IMG/VR virus record: IMGVR_UViG_3300009379_000004
Coordinates: 1-34,034 of that record
Origin: a virus
DNA: 34,034 nucleotides
Strand: one strand, 5' to 3'
A program made the translations under genes and the position numbers. Numbering within the stretch: the first letter of the stretch is position 1; each line of letters begins with the position of its first letter. Shown piece after piece: positions 15,556-22,852 of the stretch. The notes beneath the pieces were generated by a model that did no database searches, was not told where the DNA came from, and saw only the letters and a list, made by a program, of their open reading frames with translations.

Positions 15556-17020
15556 CGCTCCCTCCTGTCTCGGGCTGTAAGACTCCCGTTGCCGCCGTTT
15601 TGCGGGGATCGGTATCAAAAATCAGTTCGAGCTTATCGATTGTTGAGAGTTCCTCAGCCCATTCACCGAATATAGATTCGACGTCAAGGCCACGGTCCGC
15701 CAAGGCCATCCCATATGTTTTAAGCCCGGCCCGCATCTCCCTGATTTCGCCCTTCATGTCTTTTTCGGGGTCAATCCATTTCCACGGCTGCGGCTGCCAG
15801 TGGATACCTCGCCAATATCGGCGCTTGTTTTGTAAGTAGTCAGGGGCGGATAGTTTACCGGCCACGACTGCGGTCGTGAGCCACCGTTGAATGACCGGCC
15901 GGCAGAATTGAAAAATCAGGGTTTTATTCTGCAGCTGTACAACCCTCCGGCGGAACTCAAGGAGGCCTGCCCGGATAGAGGAATAATTGACATCGGAGAG
16001 ATCGCCGGTGAGTTGGTCGTAGGTGATCCCCATGCCCGTGGACACGTCCATAAGTTGCTGTTTCATCCAGGCCACATAGTTGCCGCTGACGTCATGAGGC
16101 TGCGAAAACGCCACGGTCTGGCCAGGGGTCAGCACCGGAAACGTGCCGGGCTCCAGGCCTACAACGTCAATCCCATTATCCGTCCCCTGACTCAATCCCA
16201 ACGGGTTTGGGTCATTTGGGTCGTATTCGGCTATTTGCGTGATAAACCCGCCGAACATGGCTGTTGTTTTTCGGCGGACAAGTTCAGCGTCGACGCATTG
16301 GTCGATCTCATGGAGCTTGGTGAGTATCGACGCCATACCCGGCAACCCTCTCTGTTGTCCGGGTCTCAGCGGGTCAAATACATGACAGATATTTTTAGCG
16401 AGGATCCTCGTCCGTTCCGCCGAATTGTCGTTCATAAAATACTCGCCGGGGTGGTCTTTATGCAGCCAGTACGCCACGCGCTGACCGATCCGGTTAAACT
16501 CGATGCCCATCCGGATCTTATTGCCGTTTGAAAGGGTCGTGCTGTATGCGACGTCGAGGTGGTCAGCCTCAAGGAGTTGGACCTGAAACGGTACGGCCAG
16601 ATCAGCATAGGAGTTGCGGGGGCGGAAAAGGGCCAGGGCTTCGCCGTCAGAGAACAGGGCGTTTGACGCGACCGCTTGGAGTCCGTAAAAATCGGCGTTG
16701 CCATCGAAATCCATCTCAGGGACTGAATCAAGCCACAGTTCTTGGATCTGCTCTTTTAATTCGGGGTTGCCTTTGATTTGGAATCGGGGAGTGATCCCGG
16801 ACCCCACCATATTGCTGGTGAATGTCCCTTGGCCGCCCTTCGCGAGTGGATTGTTCCGGATCGCTTGCCGGGACCGGCCCCGGAGAGATGACAGGGAGTT
16901 CCCGACCGCTGTGTTTGGGCCGATCGTCGGAGCCATAAAAGACGACATCCGAGGCGACTGGCTCGCGCCCTCGAAAGCTCCGCTCATGGCGTACGGTTTC
17001 CCTGTCTTGTCAACTATCAT
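15545..17020 (-). CDS. Portal protein, lambda B family, 491 aa
   Basis: Forms the dodecameric portal through which DNA enters the head. Recognisable blocks include SSLRGRSRQAIRNNPLAKGG, then FYGLQAVASNALFSDGEALALF, HVFDPLRPGQQRGLPGMASIL, and LTGDLSDVNYSSIRAGLLEFRR, all typical of lambda-type portals. The C-terminus carries YWRGIHWQPQPWKWIDPEKD. The stop of gpW overlaps this start (TGATG); GTG at 17023 is a possible start three bases earlier. Length is near lambda B (533 aa). Confidence 0.93.
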   Translation of the reverse strand: MIVDKTGKPYAMSGAFEGASQSPRMSSFMAPTIGPNTAVGNSLSSLRGRSRQAIRNNPLAKGGQGTFTSNMVGSGITPRFQIKGNPELKEQIQELWLDSVPEMDFDGNADFYGLQAVASNALFSDGEALALFRPRNSYADLAVPFQVQLLEADHLDVAYSTTLSNGNKIRMGIEFNRIGQRVAYWLHKDHPGEYFMNDNSAERTRILAKNICHVFDPLRPGQQRGLPGMASILTKLHEIDQCVDAELVRRKTTAMFGGFITQIAEYDPNDPNPLGLSQGTDNGIDVVGLEPGTFPVLTPGQTVAFSQPHDVSGNYVAWMKQQLMDVSTGMGITYDQLTGDLSDVNYSSIRAGLLEFRRRVVQLQNKTLIFQFCRPVIQRWLTTAVVAGKLSAPDYLQNKRRYWRGIHWQPQPWKWIDPEKDMKGEIREMRAGLKTYGMALADRGLDVESIFGEWAEELSTIDKLELIFDTDPRKTAATGVLQPETGGSDEN

Positions 17021-17244
17021 CACAGCCCCTTGCTTGTTACTGTCCGGAAGAAGCGCCGCTTGCCGGCCGCCGCGTTGAGCTCCGCTTGGATCTCCGCCCT
17101 CAGTAATTTCAAATCCTTCAGCCCTGTGGTGTCATATTCAATTGTTTTGCCGCTGGAGAGCATGACCCGAACCACCCGTTTCCCTGTCGCCAGGGCGATG
17201 ACAGCCGCTTGGACCGCGCTTAAATCGTCTTGTGTGTATGCCAT
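17020..17244 (-). CDS. Head-tail joining protein, gpW family, 74 aa
   Basis: Needed to close the head after packaging and prepare it for tail joining. The ATG at 17244 is chosen because it follows the terminase stop by two bases with GGATGAG upstream; a longer in-frame start at 17259 lies inside the terminase gene. MAYTQDDLSAVQAAVIALATGKRV is the gpW pattern (helix, then beta hairpin, then helix LRAEIQAELNAA). Lambda W is 68 aa, and order TerL-W-portal matches. Confidence 0.9.
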   Translation of the reverse strand: MAYTQDDLSAVQAAVIALATGKRVVRVMLSSGKTIEYDTTGLKDLKLLRAEIQAELNAAAGKRRFFRTVTSKGL

Positions 17245-17246
17245 TG

Positions 17247-19160
17247 CTAACTCATCCATTTACTGCGGATTACCTGTCGTTGCCGCTGCTTTGGCTGTTG
17301 CGGCTCCGGTGTGGCCTTGCCTTGGAGCTGCTCTTTCAGTCGGTCAAAATCAATCCTGTTTACCCCGGCCCTGAGTGCTGCGTGATAACAGTAGACCTCG
17401 CAGTCTATCGCCTCGTTTCGTTCCCGGGTTTTGACCCATTCTCTCTTGGGGAAGCCCTTATTAAATTTAGTGATCAGCTTCTCAGCTGTGAGCTGCTGAA
17501 AATATTCATCCGAGGTGCCGATCGGAAAATGGTAGTAACCCGGTTGCGTTTCTTTTGAGGGGTCAAGCTCGTTATTCAGGCGGCTGTAAATAATACCCTT
17601 CGCTGCGTCCGTTCCGACTGCCCAGAGCTGCACCCCTCTTTCTATTTTCCGGCCCTTATAATCCACGTCCTGCAAAGTTGGCGGGTTTACAATGGGCTTA
17701 TTTTTGGTGCTTGCGCCCTTTACAGCGACCACACCCTGCGCCGCTCTTTTCCGGCAATACCTTTTAACTGCCTCGTCCTTGTGTCCCCCGGTATCGATAG
17801 ACATAGAGACTATCTTGAGATCTGCGCCTGAATCATGCCGGAAATCATGATTCAGGACCTCGTCAAGCTGGTCCCACACCTCATCCTGATCTGGGTCCCC
17901 GTAAAGCTCGTTGTGATAGATCTTCCAATTCTCTTCATCTTTCCCCCAGGCCCGAACCACGACGGCAAGGCGGTTATCCTGGGTATCGACTCCGGCGGTG
18001 ATCAGCATGCCGCCGAAGGGGACTGTCATGATCTTGTATGGCTCGCACCTTGCTGCGAGAGTTGTCCATTCGGGGCGGTTGCCGGCTTCTTCAAAAGACT
18101 CTGCTTTCCGGGTGTTAACCCAGACCTTCATGGGGAGATGGTTGCCCTTCCTCATGGCATGGGCCGCCTTTATAAACTCCTCCATGATCTGGGTCCATGA
18201 GAGCCAGCCAAGGGGAGAGTAGAGGGAGTTGACTTTAAACCCCCTCTTTTTCCGGTCGGGGTACCGGTGAACGTATATCCCCTTAAGCATCATTTCGCCC
18301 TTTTGATATTCCTCGATCCGGCAGTGGCAATGCTTACAAACATACCAAACATCTGTAACCTCATTAGCTTCGTTGCGCTCAAATTTGATTCCGTAATTAG
18401 TATCTTTCCCGCCAAATTCAAGGAACTGGTGTTTCTCACAATGAGGACATGGTACGTTGAATTCTCCTTGGCTTGATTCCTCATACTCGCCATCTATAAA
18501 TGAAGCACCTTTCACTGTCGGTGTGCTATTTATATAGATTTTTTTCTTACTACCGAAAGCGTCTGTCCTCTTCTTCAAAAGATCGCCCGGTGCACCCTCG
18601 TTTCCGGCTTCCTGTGTAAACCCGTCGTAGTCATCGAGTATTAGAAATTTGATAGAATCTGACCTAGCCGAAACCGGAGAATTGCAGCCGGTGAAGGACC
18701 AGCTCCCGCCGGGAAACTCTTTCAGGAGAAGAGTGTTTCCTCCTTCTCTTGATTTGCTCTCCGCGATAACCCCTCTTAGGCAAGGCATTGCGGCTACGCT
18801 GGGAGCTATTTTCTTTTTCGAGTGCTTTATAGCCATGTCATCGGTCGGCATTGCCATCATCGCCGGGCCGGGATACCTGTGGGCAATCCCAAAAAGAAAG
18901 TTGTTCGCTACCTCAGTGAAACCCATCTGTGTTGGTTTTATCGCCACGACTTCTTGAGTCGGCGACTGGGGGCTCAGCTCCCTTAGTATCTCCTCGACAT
19001 AAGGCGTTCGGGCGGTCCGATACCGCCCAGGCTCGACGCTACTCTCACTCGGGAGCCGCCGGTGTTCGTTTGCCCACTCGACATAATCAATATACGGGTC
19101 AGGCCGAAGTCCTCGGTTAAATGCGCTTATATATACAGATTTCGTTTTATCGCTCCGCAT
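17247..19160 (-). CDS. Terminase large subunit, lambda GpA family
   Basis: ATP-driven DNA-packaging motor and nuclease. The start ATG at 19160 has AAGGGA four bases upstream; GTG at 19175 is the alternative. In the 637-aa form the Walker-A-like motif KPTQMGFTE is at about 75-83 and Walker B with FLILDDYDGF at about 172-181. Two CxxC pairs (CPHC, CKHC) lie near residues 237-275. The nuclease domain begins near ITAGVDTQDNRL. Its promoter-proximal end is overlapped by the oppositely oriented consensus promoter of the RHH-ASCH pair, an unusual arrangement for an essential late gene. Confidence 0.95.
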   Translation of the reverse strand: MRSDKTKSVYISAFNRGLRPDPYIDYVEWANEHRRLPSESSVEPGRYRTARTPYVEEILRELSPQSPTQEVVAIKPTQMGFTEVANNFLFGIAHRYPGPAMMAMPTDDMAIKHSKKKIAPSVAAMPCLRGVIAESKSREGGNTLLLKEFPGGSWSFTGCNSPVSARSDSIKFLILDDYDGFTQEAGNEGAPGDLLKKRTDAFGSKKKIYINSTPTVKGASFIDGEYEESSQGEFNVPCPHCEKHQFLEFGGKDTNYGIKFERNEANEVTDVWYVCKHCHCRIEEYQKGEMMLKGIYVHRYPDRKKRGFKVNSLYSPLGWLSWTQIMEEFIKAAHAMRKGNHLPMKVWVNTRKAESFEEAGNRPEWTTLAARCEPYKIMTVPFGGMLITAGVDTQDNRLAVVVRAWGKDEENWKIYHNELYGDPDQDEVWDQLDEVLNHDFRHDSGADLKIVSMSIDTGGHKDEAVKRYCRKRAAQGVVAVKGASTKNKPIVNPPTLQDVDYKGRKIERGVQLWAVGTDAAKGIIYSRLNNELDPSKETQPGYYHFPIGTSDEYFQQLTAEKLITKFNKGFPKREWVKTRERNEAIDCEVYCYHAALRAGVNRIDFDRLKEQLQGKATPEPQQPKQRQRQVIRSKWMS

Positions 19161-19168
19161 TTTTCCCT

Positions 19169-19197
19169 TTGACACATCATGACAATGTCAATATAAT
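19169..19197 (+). promoter_or_regulatory. Consensus sigma70 promoter for RHH-ASCH pair
   Basis: TTGACA at 19169-19174, 17-base spacer, TATAAT at 19192-19197: a full match to the consensus at optimal spacing. It reads away from the large terminase gene whose 5' end it abuts. The first downstream plus-strand gene starts at 19263. Such a strong autonomous promoter is typical of moron genes. Confidence 0.85.
19180..19190. promoter_or_regulatory. Palindrome in promoter spacer, possible RHH operator
   Basis: TGACAATGTCA is a perfect palindrome about one central base, placed inside the promoter spacer where a bound repressor would block RNA polymerase. The first gene of the unit encodes a ribbon-helix-helix protein, which makes autorepression a reasonable guess. 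Confidence 0.5.
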
Positions 19198-19262
19198 GAT
19201 TATTAAGGTTACCATATCTATTCACCCCGGCCCCGTAAGGCCACCATGAAAAAGGGCATCCA

Positions 19263-19415
19263 ATGACACGACCCGGCACCACCATACAGCTACAAGCGTC
19301 AATCCCCAAAGAGCTCATGGCTGAGCTTAAAACAGAGGCTACACGGCAAGGGAGGTCTCTATCCAACCTCGTCGCCTTCCTCCTCGCCAAGGCCGTAGCT
19401 AAGGAGGGAAAATAA
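19263..19415 (+). CDS. Ribbon-helix-helix DNA-binding protein, 50 aa
   Basis: A gene too short for usual ORF cut-offs, found by reading the strand. The product has the Arc/MetJ/CopG plan. An N-terminal strand (TTIQLQASIP) is followed by helix 1 (KELMAELKTEATRQG) and a RSLSNLVAFLLAKAV helix 2, with Ser-Leu-Ser-Asn at the usual helix N-cap. Its stop TAA is immediately followed by the ASCH gene ATG. AAGGG lies 6 bases upstream of the ATG, and a 6-codon leader (ATG at 19246) overlaps the start. Most likely it represses the promoter at 19169-19197. Confidence 0.75.
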   Translation: MTRPGTTIQLQASIPKELMAELKTEATRQGRSLSNLVAFLLAKAVAKEGK

Positions 19416-19766
19416 ATGATACTTTCAGCGGTATCCATCAAAGAACCCTGGGCCTCTATGATCGCGCGGGGTGAGAAGACCATCGAACTCCGAACATGGA
19501 GGACTAAACACCGGGGCAAAATCGTCTTATGCGCCTCCAAAAAGCCAGAGGGAGGGTGCGCCGGAAACGCCTTCGCCATCGCGGACATTGCCGACGTCCG
19601 CCCCATGCGAGAAGCAGATCGCGAGAAATCCGGCGTAGATTTCTGCGAGGGGCTATACTCGTGGATTCTCAAAAACATTGAGCTCATCGAGCCGTTTCCG
19701 GTGAGCGGGAAGCCTGGCCTTTATAAGGTCACTATGCCCATACCGTCTATTAAAGAGCGTTGTTAA
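19416..19766 (+). CDS. ASCH-domain protein, 116 aa
   Basis: A small PUA-like nucleic-acid-binding or base-processing protein. The start reads SAVSIKEPWASMIARGEKTIELRTW, with the ASCH motif GxKxxExR at Gly19, Lys21, Glu24 and Arg26. Then comes RGKIVLCASKKP, the second strand of the fold. Known ASCH proteins include YqfB, an amidohydrolase for N4-acetylcytidine, which makes the neighbouring acetyltransferase-like gene noteworthy. It is on the plus strand, convergent with and overlapping the ABC-GNAT gene by 17 bases. Substrate unknown. Confidence 0.85.
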   Translation: MILSAVSIKEPWASMIARGEKTIELRTWRTKHRGKIVLCASKKPEGGCAGNAFAIADIADVRPMREADREKSGVDFCEGLYSWILKNIELIEPFPVSGKPGLYKVTMPIPSIKERC

Positions 19767-20874
19767 TAAGGGCGTTTGCCCCCTCCTTCTCCATCGGGAC
19801 GCCGGCATACTGGAACACCGCGCCGGGGCGGCACACTTTATTCGGGTTGTACTTTGCAGTAACACCTTTCCGGGTCTTCTGGATGAGGCCAGGCTTCTTG
19901 GTTAGCTTCCAGAATCTCGACTTATCGAATGCCCGAATTAGCGATGGGTGAGCCGGGTATGTCCGTAACCGGTACCCTTCCGCCATGTAAGCTGACCCAA
20001 GGGCATCGACCAGCCGAAACGCTATCCCGAGCCCTTGCCAATCAGGTAAAGTTACGAGCCGAGAAATTCCCTTGATGTCGTTGACCCTATTATTTGGCCG
20101 GTGAAGCACCGCCGCGAATGCCGCAGGATGCCCGTCCACGTAGAGAGCGAAACACCTTGCCGCCTTATTTAGGGACGCGCTCATATAATGATATGGTGCG
20201 AATACCCGCCACATCTCATAACCGACCCGCTTAATTTCCCCCTTAAGCTCGGGCCGCCGAAGTGACCCCCTCGTCGCGGTGAATTTCATCGCGGCCGGCT
20301 CAAAAACCCAGTCAGGCTGGAGCCAATCAATCACATCGTAATGGCAGGTAATGGCAACGAACTGTTTTTTATGCTTTCTGACGTATTTCTGAACCGCATG
20401 GCTCCCGATCTGTGCGACCTGCCGGTCGACGACAGATGTGAATTCATCGACGACAATCGGGCTCTGGTGTTCGAGGAGCCTCCGGGCCATCTCCACCCTA
20501 AATTTTTCACCATTTGATAGTACGCTATGCGGCCGCAACCACGCCGGTATAGTATTAAACCCTACCGATTGGCAGGCCTGCGTGATCTGCTCCATATTGA
20601 AAATGGCAGGAAAATCGTCAACCACAGCTCCACCGCCCCAAGAAAGCTGCGGCTCGTAATTGTCCGCGAAAAGGTCCTTCCCGATAACTGATTTCCCGCA
20701 ACCTGACGGCCCCACGATTAAGCCAACATTCCAGTCGCCCTTATCGATAGGGAGGTCGCCGCACCACTCTATCCGGCTCTTCTCCTCTGGTGGGACGTCG
20801 AACATCGCTTCGAGCTGCCTACAGCGGGTTGACCGGGGCACATCATTTTCAATTACAATATTAATGGCCGGCAT
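19750..20874 (-). CDS. ABC-type ATPase fused to GNAT acetyltransferase
   Basis: A 374-aa fusion. The ATPase half has Walker A GPSGCGKS (55-62), an ABC signature LSNGEK (119-124), Walker B IVVDEF (140-145) and an H-loop His178. No membrane segments are present, so it is not a transporter. The C-terminal half (about 220-325) is GNAT-like, with a QxxGxA acetyl-CoA loop (Q280 to A285), a preceding beta strand, and a late YPAHPSLIRAF segment. It overlaps the ParB-domain gene by 22 bases and lies upstream of the large terminase. A base-modification or DNA-remodelling role is inferred; Mom of phage Mu is also GNAT-like. Confidence 0.85.
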   Translation of the reverse strand: MPAINIVIENDVPRSTRCRQLEAMFDVPPEEKSRIEWCGDLPIDKGDWNVGLIVGPSGCGKSVIGKDLFADNYEPQLSWGGGAVVDDFPAIFNMEQITQACQSVGFNTIPAWLRPHSVLSNGEKFRVEMARRLLEHQSPIVVDEFTSVVDRQVAQIGSHAVQKYVRKHKKQFVAITCHYDVIDWLQPDWVFEPAAMKFTATRGSLRRPELKGEIKRVGYEMWRVFAPYHYMSASLNKAARCFALYVDGHPAAFAAVLHRPNNRVNDIKGISRLVTLPDWQGLGIAFRLVDALGSAYMAEGYRLRTYPAHPSLIRAFDKSRFWKLTKKPGLIQKTRKGVTAKYNPNKVCRPGAVFQYAGVPMEKEGANALINNAL

Positions 20875-21413
20875 TTTAACCCCCTCTCGTCAAGTTCCTC
20901 TAGGAGCTCGCCCTGGTGTGCCTCGCCGTCGCAAGCAATAACAATCTGGTATTCGAATTCTTCAAGTTGGTTGGTCTCGGCCACCCCCGTCTCACCGGCA
21001 CCACCCACAATCCCCTCCTCGACACAAAGAAGCTCCTCGATCTCCTCCATAGAAAAGCCCGTTAACTCCAGGTCAAAATCAAAAGCCTGTAAATCCCCCA
21101 TTTCGACCGAGAGCAACTCATCGTCCCACTCTGCGAGTTCGCCAGTCTTATTGTCCGCGATTCGGTATGCTTTAACCTGTGCAGGAGACAATCCATCTGC
21201 AACATGCACCGGCACCGTCGCCAAACCAAGCTTCAACGCGGCCTTAAGCCTTGTGTGCCCGGCAATTATCACCCTATCGGAATCAACCACAATCGGTTGC
21301 CGCCACTTAAATTCACTGATCGAGGCTGCGGCCTTATCAACAGCTGCGTCATTAACCCGTGGGTTCCCGGGGTAAGGGAAAATGCTATCAGTGCCAGCCC
21401 ATTCAATGTTCAT
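20853..21413 (-). CDS. ParB-like nuclease-domain protein, 186 aa
   Basis: The N-terminal 110 residues match the ParB/Sulfiredoxin fold: YPGNPR (14-19), IVVDSDRVIIAGHTRLKAAL (41-60) with the AGHTRL box, and VKAYRIADNKTGELAEWD. Such domains in phages often precede a DNA methylase, but here the protein instead ends in a short domain (EYQIVIACDGEAHQGEL, then LDERGLKCRPLIL). It overlaps the Nu1-like gene by 4 bases (ATGA) and the ABC-GNAT gene by 22. That points to co-translation and a shared job, perhaps recognising or cutting DNA. ATPase (CTPase) activity is not evident. Confidence 0.85.
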   Translation of the reverse strand: MNIEWAGTDSIFPYPGNPRVNDAAVDKAAASISEFKWRQPIVVDSDRVIIAGHTRLKAALKLGLATVPVHVADGLSPAQVKAYRIADNKTGELAEWDDELLSVEMGDLQAFDFDLELTGFSMEEIEELLCVEEGIVGGAGETGVAETNQLEEFEYQIVIACDGEAHQGELLEELDERGLKCRPLIL

Positions 21414-21982
21414 GTGGACAATTCCTCTAACTCTGTGAGAAGCGCAGTTTTTAAGATATCTCCAATTACGTGCGGGTCTTCAATCACCGCTAACTGCGGC
21501 GCCACTCTATCGGCAACTCTCAATATACCGTCCCTCACTACTCGCGCCTTGGCGAAGGCGTCACGCTCGACCCGCTCACTCGCCACTAGTTTTTTGGATT
21601 TCTCTTCAAGCTCAAGTTTTAAGAGCGCCGCTCTAAACCTTGCCTGCCAAGTCTGCGCCTGACTAAGCGTTAATTCTTGTGTATTCCCCTTCGCGGCTAC
21701 ACTTCTATGCTGTGTCGTACCCCCATCATCTTCCTGGTTTCGTTTTCCTGTTTCGGTTCCTGTTTCGCTTTGTTTCGCTTTAGGCGTTTTTTTGTTAACA
21801 TATGAGACGTTGTTTTTGAGGTCGACCAAGGCTTTTTCCGGGTGGATGAGCTTTCGCTTGCCCTCCGTTTTCAAAGAACTTTTCGATATTTTCCCCTGCT
21901 TGATGAGACGTCGAACATATTGCGGGGTTTTGTCGATTTGCTTGGCGAATTCAACAACCCCTATATGCGCGCTTTTTGCCAT
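21410..21982 (-). CDS. Terminase small subunit, Nu1-like, 190 aa
   Basis: DNA-recognition subunit for packaging. The N-terminus is a winged-helix/HTH (GVVEFAKQIDKTPQYVRRLIKQGKI) as in Nu1. A polar low-complexity linker follows (KQSETGTETGKRNQEDDGG). A helical C-terminal domain (RAALLKLELEEKSKKLVASE, then FAKARVVRDGILRVADRVAPQLA) should bind the large subunit. Unlike lambda, two genes (ParB and ABC-GNAT) plus the ASCH unit are inserted between small and large subunit genes. Start ATG with GGGGTGAGGG upstream. Confidence 0.82.
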   Translation of the reverse strand: MAKSAHIGVVEFAKQIDKTPQYVRRLIKQGKISKSSLKTEGKRKLIHPEKALVDLKNNVSYVNKKTPKAKQSETGTETGKRNQEDDGGTTQHRSVAAKGNTQELTLSQAQTWQARFRAALLKLELEEKSKKLVASERVERDAFAKARVVRDGILRVADRVAPQLAVIEDPHVIGDILKTALLTELEELST

Positions 21983-22045
21983 CCCTCACCCCTCAAACGA
22001 AACAACTTTTTGGGGCCTGTAACTGGAGAGAAATCGAGCCTTGCC

Positions 22046-22070
22046 TACCCGTATGGGTAAAAAATACCCA
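22046..22070. repeat. Iterated TACCC/GGGTA inverted repeats upstream of small terminase
   Basis: TACCC (22046-22050), TGGGTA (22054-22059) and TACCCA (22065-22070) form two overlapping inverted repeats in the 125-base gap 21983-22107. In lambda the sites bound by Nu1 (cosB R sites) lie just before nu1. These might be the packaging-recognition repeats, or simply a hairpin. No other element is seen in the gap. Confidence 0.35.
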
Positions 22071-22107
22071 GAAGGACCCGTTTTTTCATAGAAAGGGCTG
22101 AGGGCCC

Positions 22108-22362
22108 CTATCGACGCGGGTTTCGACGGTTTGATGCCCATTTTCTACCCAAAGCCCGAGATTCATTACCGAATCCGATTCTCCTTGGCACGCATTTTGC
22201 TTTAACCGTTCCCCCCGAGACACACTTGAACTCCCCCACATCCACCGAGAGCCTGCGTTTCGACTGGTCTTCGCCAAACACAAATCCACGCGCCAAGAAC
22301 TCATTTGGAGCAGCGGCGCGTGATATCTTGAGTTTACGCATCGCCTTAACCGCACGCCACAT
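22108..22362 (-). CDS. Hypothetical basic protein, 84 aa
   Basis: No family recognised. The product is strongly basic (MWRAVKAMRKLKISR start, KWASNRRNPRR end), with two Cys and no membrane segment. The ATG is preceded by AAGGAGG but only two bases away, which is tight; a downstream ATG seven codons in would also be served. It sits on the coding strand between the small membrane protein and the small terminase. It may be real from strand, SD and gap-filling, but coding is not certain. Confidence 0.5.
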   Translation of the reverse strand: MWRAVKAMRKLKISRAAAPNEFLARGFVFGEDQSKRRLSVDVGEFKCVSGGTVKAKCVPRRIGFGNESRALGRKWASNRRNPRR

Positions 22363-22445
22363 AGCCTCCTTGGTCGCCTCACCTAATCCCTCTCAATGTT
22401 CGCCAACATCCGCAACCAAGTTACGTTTACATCGTGGGCACGATC

Positions 22446-22685
22446 TCATGAATCGTCGTCCTCCAGCCTTGTCACTCGGCGATCCAACCCCTCGACATCC
22501 TTCTCAACGGCGACGAACCGGCTACCGGTTGCTATGCGCATATCTGTGAGTTGGTTGTTGAGTCGCTGGACTTGCTCGGTGAGTTGCTGGATTGGGAGGG
22601 AGACGGACGAGAGGCTGTGCTGTATGAGCCAGGAGTTGAGAGCAAGAATGATCGTGAGAACCGCGATGAATATCTTGTTGTTCAA
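22446..22685 (-). CDS. Small membrane-anchored coiled-coil protein, 79 aa
   Basis: One N-terminal membrane helix (IFIAVLTIILALNSWLI) is followed by a helical, heptad-like tail (LPIQQLTEQVQRLNNQLTDM, then RFVAVEKDVEGLDRRVTRLE). The TTG at 22685 is preferred because GAGAGG lies 5 bases upstream and the hydrophobic segment then falls at the N-terminus; a longer in-frame start at 22763 adds a Pro/Gly-rich piece. It could be a spanin-like or antiholin-like lysis factor, or a membrane anchor. Position upstream of the terminase genes gives no clear function. Confidence 0.6.
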   Translation of the reverse strand: MNNKIFIAVLTIILALNSWLIQHSLSSVSLPIQQLTEQVQRLNNQLTDMRIATGSRFVAVEKDVEGLDRRVTRLEDDDS

Positions 22686-22768
22686 GTTAACCTCTCGTCC
22701 GTCTTGGAGTTGGCGGCCCGGGCAAGGAGGAGGCCCGAGCCGCCCAGGAGTGTTACCATACACACAGA

Positions 22769-22796
22769 TCGTTACACAACATTAACGTATGGTCAA
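22769..22796 (-). promoter_or_regulatory. Candidate minus-strand promoter before late operon
   Basis: Reading the minus strand, TTGACC (22791-22796), 16-base spacer, TAACGA (22769-22774). It lies in the only sizeable gap between the early block and the membrane protein/terminase genes (22686-22852) and would drive the packaging and structural genes. The -10 is weak. Confidence 0.35.
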
Positions 22797-22852
22797 CAGT
22801 TTTTTGGTTGTTGTGTCAGATTAATTTATACGCATGCCTTGGCAACGATCCG

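Noticed and set aside
22086-22382. Alternative 98-aa minus-strand frame overlapping the 84-aa gene
   Set aside because: Arg/Cys-rich product and poorer start; the 84-aa frame reads more like a protein.
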